A stretch of 64,000 nucleotides of DNA from Siphonodentalium dalli (taxonomy: Eukaryota; Mollusca; Scaphopoda; Gadilida; Siphonodentaliidae). A program made the translations under genes and the position numbers. This document shows, in pieces, positions 58,612 to 64,000 of this stretch. The stretch is from positions 165,640,090 through 165,704,089 of the forward strand of contig CP136062.1 in the NCBI GenBank assembly GCA_032622095.1. The letters are read 5' to 3'. The notes beneath the pieces were generated by a model, which saw nothing but the letters and a program-made list of their open reading frames with translations, was not told where the DNA came from and did not search any database. Every line of letters begins with the position of its first letter. Within the stretch, counting starts at the first letter, position 1.

Positions 58612-60346
58612 TTGAAGTGAAATAATTCATGAGAGGCAGGGACGTTGTACAAACTCGAGAGCTAATTGCGTTTGAGTGTTTTACAATATAGTTCCTGCCT
58701 CGACTGAATTATTTCACGTCACCAGTTTAATCAAGTTATTATTATGTTTATTATATTCCACTATATTTACATACTAAGTGTGATCATCACTAAATCCAGC
58801 ATTCCGATTGGTCGGCGCCCACGTGGCTAGTTGCAATTATTTCTCGGTGAATGCGCAACAGCTAATAACTGCAGCCTCATAACAACATCGACACGTCATT
58901 GGGTTTGGAAAGACCAACGCGTAATGTTTTGGGCGCATTTGGACTCGCGCAGGATTGACTTAATACATCATCGGGTTTTAATATAAAGAGAAATTGTTCC
59001 TGTTAACTTTTTCCAAGGGTGCTATGGGGTATTTTGGCCTGGTTTTGTCACGATACACTTTTTTATTTAAATACATTTACAAAAGTGGCTTTTTCGCTAA
59101 ATGTATATACATATAAGGATTAACTGTCATGTGGACTGAATTTATGGAGATGTAACCGTGAGGTAAGTGGTCATAACTTGCAGGTTAAAACCCTTCGGGT
59201 TTTACACAAGTTATGACCACTTACCTCACGGTTACATCTCCATAAAAAACAGTCCACATGACAGTTAATCCTTATATAAACATCGTGTTTACCAGAAATC
59301 CGAATAATACCGCCATTATACTCGTTATAAATTTTGATAGCGCGCATGAATACATAACGCGCTATTTAAAGTGACATAATTCACTAGTGAATTTATCGTG
59401 TATAATCACTCGAGAAATCAAGGTAAATCACACATATATCGGAATATAATAAAACATCATTCGGAATGTCATCACACCAGTCGATAATGCAGCTATCCCG
59501 GAAAACACTCATTCTATTCTGTTAACCACTCTCAAGTACCTGGCAATCACATTAGACATATATAATATGTAGCTAGTGTCGTTGCTTAAATTGTTTATGT
59601 CCGTGAGGGGGATTTGAACATCTATTGGGCGAGGCTCTGCCGAGTCCAATAGATATACCAAATCCCCTGAGCGGACATAAACAGTTTAAGCGACGACATT
59701 AGCTACATATTTTATTTATCCATCGCACAAAACTTGCCTTGTGAGGTTAATCTGTCAATTTCCTCAGTTTTACATTCATTACCTCGATGACGCCATTACA
59801 TTTATTAGGTCAAGCAAACCAATTAGCATTCATGACGTGGGAAAACCGAAGTCCAGCTTAGAGCGAAATAGTTCGTTGGCATTTTTACATTTATTATAAG
59901 CAGACCTTGTTCTGATGATTTATAGTTGTTTTAGAGCTAAAACATATATCATTTTAAGAATTATTTTAGTGAATTATACACGATAAAAACGTTCTGAAAT
60001 CACAATGACGTCATTAAGGCCGGTTGACGTCCTTAGTTACCTGCGCAATTTGCATATAAAATTACGTCATAAAAGTAGTACTAACCTAATAAAGCTACGT
60101 TGACCTAATAAAGCTACATTGACGTAATAAACGTAACGTTTATTAGGCAGGCTTTATGTAGGCAATAGTGACAGTGAGCGGTGGATAAATAGACAATAGT
60201 TAACTGTCATCAGCGACGAACGAAGTTTCTCCTCTCGTGAGATGCGCAGGATTATTTTTCACGAAGCGTTAGCCGAGTGAAAAATAATCCTCGCATCTCA
60301 CGAGAGGAGAAACTTCGTTCGTCGCTGATGACAGTTAACTATTGTG
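58612..60346. repeat. Cluster of four large palindromes just downstream of the RGM-like stop
   Basis: 58612-58722 (GTGAAATAATTCA, AGGCAGGGAC arms), 59113-59278 (arms of ~75 bp with TAACCGTGAGGTAAGTGGTC), 59564-59712 (AAATTGTTTATGTCCG arms) and 60192-60346 (GACGAACGAAGTTTCTCCTC arms, nearly perfect over ~70 bp). Arms differ between palindromes, so they are separate foldback elements. No polyadenylation signal for the gene could be fixed among them. Confidence 0.75.
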
Positions 60347-60349
60347 TTT

Positions 60350-61250
60350 ATTATATTTTCCACAACAGATTGTCACGACACAACTCTAATAAAATGCATT
60401 GAGAAGATGTTCCGATTCTGAATATTGACCTAAATGTTTCCGTTAAATTAAGCGCAATGATAAGATAACAACCCAAATAAGGTAAATCGATTACGTCACT
60501 CATTCATAAATTTTTTACTATAACCATAGTATTTTACCCCGTACAAGGAACGTGACGTCATTTCATTGATTATTTCTCCTATTGCCACCAACTTCAAGGG
60601 GATTTTTTCGAGGAATTTTTCAAACAAATAACAAACTTTATTGATTAAATTAGTAACTTTGGAATGTCATTGTGTGGATAAGCCTTCCTAGTTCTATGGG
60701 ATATCACTTCTCACTTTCATTTGGAATATGCACTCGAATGTCAGTGGAATTTGAAGTGGAACTGCTTGAAGATACTGAAGTGGATCTCAACGCTGTTTTA
60801 ATTTTCTTGGTGCGAATGCACTTGTGGGAACAATTGTTTATCACGATTTCGATCTTTGGATTCCGAAGTGTAGGGTAACCAAAAATGTTTCCCAGTTGGT
60901 GTTGATCCTGCAAATTCACTGAGCTGGAATTTGATGTCGATAACTCATTGGTGGTCTGTGTTTTTGATGTATTTTGTGTTATCTGACTATGCACTGGAAC
61001 TGAGACAATTAATTTGGTGTAAGGGGAGTAACCCAAAACGTGCACTTCGAATTACATAATTCGGAATGTGCGAGGTTGGGATAAATAGTCCGTCGTCGCT
61101 GGGAGTAGGATAAACCTCTGAGAGTAGGATAACATCGTGGCACTTCCGGGAGTGGGGATACGATTATTATTTTGGCAGAAAAAGTTACTGAAAATATAAT
61201 AAAATAATCTATCTGGTTAATTTGTGGCAGTGTCAGTTCTTAACAAAGTG
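60350..61250. other. Downstream intergenic DNA, nothing certain
   Basis: A minus-strand 113-codon frame (61045-60704), serine-rich and starting at GTG, is not supported by any domain or splice context. Confidence 0.4.
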
Positions 61251-61254
61251 ACGA

Positions 61255-61740
61255 GTAGATTGAAATGTTTGTATCAAACAAGAGCATTTCTGAACAGACA
61301 CACTGAGAAATTACTTGTATCAGCTCTCATGTAGTGTAATACGGACTATGCTAGCTTAGCATGGTATTTTGGTCTTGGTGCACCTATAAAAACAAAACTA
61401 CAAGAAGCTCAAAACGAAATATTTAGATTTATTTTAAGTTTGAAAGTTCGTCATAGTAACAGTTAAAGAGTTTAGAGAAGTAATGTGGTTACCTGTAAAA
61501 TATAGATTTGAAAAAATAATTCGGCTACTTCTTTATAAAGTTGTCAGTATTTGTTACAAGACTTTAAATTAGTTCACCAGATTCATACACATGATACAAG
61601 ATTTAGTAGTTGTAATTACTTAGTGCAAGGGGCTAACCCTCAAATTAAGAACATGTACATGCATTCAATGCATGGAATAATCTTGATTAAGGGCACAAAT
61701 GTTTTTGAGGATTATTCCACATTTAACCCTTCCATCTAGG
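61255..61740 (+). pseudogene. Degraded LINE reverse transcriptase C-terminal fragment
   Basis: Reads KCLYQTRAFLNRHTEKLLVS, a TAG where a residue is expected, CNTDYASLAWYFGL and KLQEAQNEIFRFIL, then in another frame FREVMWLPVKYRFEKIIRLL. This is the 'fLyr...ll..aLi.chfDYa...Wy.gl...k.kLQ.aQNkiiRfil' segment of LINEs. At least one frameshift and two stops. Confidence 0.65.
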
Positions 61741-61870
61741 GAGCCTCACATATATAAGAGAAAGTATTGGCGTAACAATATTTACCTTGACCTTGTAAGC
61801 CAGTGAATTGTCTTATATATATGCGAGGCTCCCTCTGGGAGATTCGCAAAAAAAGAGCACTGGCACAGTA
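61741..61870. repeat. Partial relative of the hairpin MITE
   Basis: GCCTCACATATATAAGAGAA and CTTATATATATGCGAGGCTC are inverse arms, with TTTACCTTGACCTTGTAAGCC between them, as at 7105-7235 (inverted). Confidence 0.5.
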
Positions 61871-64000
61871 TCTGTAATGCTGCACCAGCGCATATCCCGC
61901 CATGAAAGGATCATTAAGACACTGATCAGCCTTCAGCTATTTCAATTAATCCCAGCTGAGGGAGACTGTGATTTTATATACCACTGCTATTTTTTCTTTG
62001 CCTTGTATAATGTTTTAGGTCGAGCTGTGACTGCTTTGTTGAATTTATCCTCAGGGATGTCTGTGGTTTCTGTGACTGAGTAAGTAATCACTAGTGTAGC
62101 ATAATACATGAGACACGGCGATAAGTTGGCGTTTGCCATACCACATTCATAAAGCGCTTGAAACCTCACAGAACCCACATACTTTCCAGAGGATAGATAG
62201 ATAGTTATATACATACCTGTATATAGATATTTATTTACATATATTTATCAACCATTTGCTACGAAATTCCCTGATAAAATTGGCGATAACGAATTGGCGA
62301 TACAAACATCTGTATCATTACTGCAGTTGCGGTACAAGGCGCGCATGACGTTATTGGTTGGTCAAAATCATGTCACAAATAAATATGTTTTGCATTTTCA
62401 CTTTCTCTCCTTATGCAGGCAATTTATAATTTTAAAATGAACATCTGCTTGCTCATTAAGAGTCTTTTTTATCGAGCTATATATGTATACTGCAGATGTT
62501 ATAATGACACCAAGACATAATTCACATAGTCCGCAGCACATTTTATTTTTTATTTATAAAACCATTGTTGGCGTGCAGTTACTAACCAGTGCTGGTGTGT
62601 GTGTGTCAGACTTTGTGTAAACTAAGATTGACTTCTAACATTAGTAAATGGGAGGTCTATAATCAATAATGTTAATTTCAATGTTTGGCATTTCGGGAAA
62701 TATGTATCATAACCATCGCCAAATATGATAGTTTGTGTTAAATTTCAAAGAGGACCTTTAAATTTATCAATGCCAACTAGAGTTATCATAGTTACATGTA
62801 GCCCCATCTGATGTGATTTTAAAGCTAAAAAATATGTCACCATTGAATAGGCATACACGTGGTGTTCCAATTAATGAGCTGGGAAGCAACAAAATGACGC
62901 AAACGTCACCATACTGATGCGTAATGATATCACTCCCATTTGGACCGAATTATTTGCCTACAATAATGGCAGACACTTTTTTTGGGCTTGCAATATGCCG
63001 TACAGTAACAAAACATGCGAATTGCAATTTGCAACAGTCCTCCTGCAATTCGCCGTACACCAAATAATCTTTTGCCAATAATTTTAACAAACAGCCGAAC
63101 AAATCATGTTTGGTACTATGTAAGTAATTGTGAACTTTTCTTACGTCATGTCCAATTGTCCATAGCAATATGTAAACATAGAGACGTTTTAGATATAAGA
63201 AAATCGGTTTGTATTTGGTCAAGTTGCAGAAGTTCCGTAGAATTTAACCTAATAATCGTGATTTCTAAGGACGTACTTTATATCCAGAATGTATAGATAG
63301 TAATTTTAGCAGTATAGTGCACTTTCATATTATTCAGAGGGATTTCATATGCATGACGTGTCGTGGTTTTTAACAATAACGAATAATCGGTAAAAAAAAG
63401 ATATCGGCATATTGTGTAAACAAATGAAATGTTCCTGCATAATTTCCGGTGTCGGATGTACACAATGTACCTAATATTGGATTCTGATTTATCTCCAACT
63501 GACCAATATTCTTAATTAAATTCATCATAAAAGTATTAGGGACTACTTTGGAAATAAGAGGGATTTTTTGTTCTTCTTTCAGTGGAATGACTGGTATCCC
63601 TGGTAATGATATATTTAATTATAAAAGCTGAGTAGTATTAATAAGAAAATTATTAATATTACATACCACTATCGAACAATCTTTTAACACTTTATTGGTT
63701 AAATCCATTTTGTTTATACATCTAAATATTGAGCTCGTTTTATGACTCACTTACAGCTAAATTTAATTGTCGACCACAGTTCCATCCATATTCATATTAA
63801 ATTGCTCATTCAATGTGTGTACATGTGACATCTTTGTATAAAACTATATAAATAGTTGTATCATTACCAATAAATAATATAACCTAATCTCTGTTCAGCT
63901 TTATATGGATGATATATACACAACTAAGTGTACGAACATCGCAAGTGAATAAGAAGGACTTGGCATTTTCGGAGAATCGAAATTTCGTCTCTTGTCTTCT
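61871..64000. other. Intergenic, nothing recognised
   Basis: Frames up to ~93 codons occur without domain, signal peptide or splice support. AT-rich. Confidence 0.4.

Noticed and set aside
60704-61045. 113-codon serine-rich minus frame
   Set aside because: GTG start, no domain, no splice context.
1-64000. tRNA, rRNA or other structured RNA genes
   Set aside because: No box A/B pair, cloverleaf or conserved rRNA segment was seen by eye; a tRNAscan or Rfam search would be decisive.

Overview
This is AT-rich animal (metazoan) genomic DNA. It has GT-AG introns of up to 13 kb, few real coding exons and a heavy load of non-LTR retrotransposons, palindromic MITEs and minisatellites. The one convincing host gene belongs to the repulsive guidance molecule (RGM/hemojuvelin) family. 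This family is present in many animals; as far as I recall Drosophila lacks it. Together with the repeat style, this suggests a marine invertebrate, perhaps a mollusc or another lophotrochozoan. The species cannot be fixed from the window alone.

Layout. 1-16.4 kb is intergenic repeat territory: two LINE fragments split by the same MITE (1-320, 2498-3540), a FLYWCH-domain pseudogene (4245-5391, minus) hit by two copies of a small retroposon, a MITE whose arms are each hairpins, a 31-bp minisatellite, more LINE remnants, and a ~4 kb terminal-inverted-repeat element (12.24-16.19 kb) carrying a third, full-length copy of the retroposon with a 264-codon ORF. A TATA box and initiator at 16447-16482 start the RGM-like gene.

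The RGM-like gene runs 16532-58588 on the plus strand in ten coding exons (1458 nt, 485 aa). All nine splice phases agree. The predicted protein has a signal peptide, two tandem six-cysteine modules (each built from two exons with matching phases), an RGM-type partial von Willebrand D domain with the GDPH self-cleavage motif, a furin-like RRKR site, the conserved RGM C-terminal region and a hydrophobic GPI-anchor tail. The two six-cysteine modules do not look like the standard RGM N-terminal domain.

The introns hold LINE copies, TIR and foldback elements, a ~0.9 kb (TCA)n array and several minisatellites. The most striking pattern is that four exon edges are themselves repeated next to the exon. 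The exon 4 acceptor is repeated 5 times in 32-bp units, the exon 5 donor about 4 times in 67-76-bp units, the exon 9 donor about 22 times in 57-bp units, and the exon 6 acceptor edge once, about 600 bp upstream. Decoy splice sites therefore lie in tandem beside the true ones. Reading through the exon 9 donor would add nine residues and stop, giving a form without the GPI tail.

58.6-64 kb, downstream of the gene, holds a cluster of large palindromes, a degraded LINE fragment and otherwise featureless AT-rich DNA.
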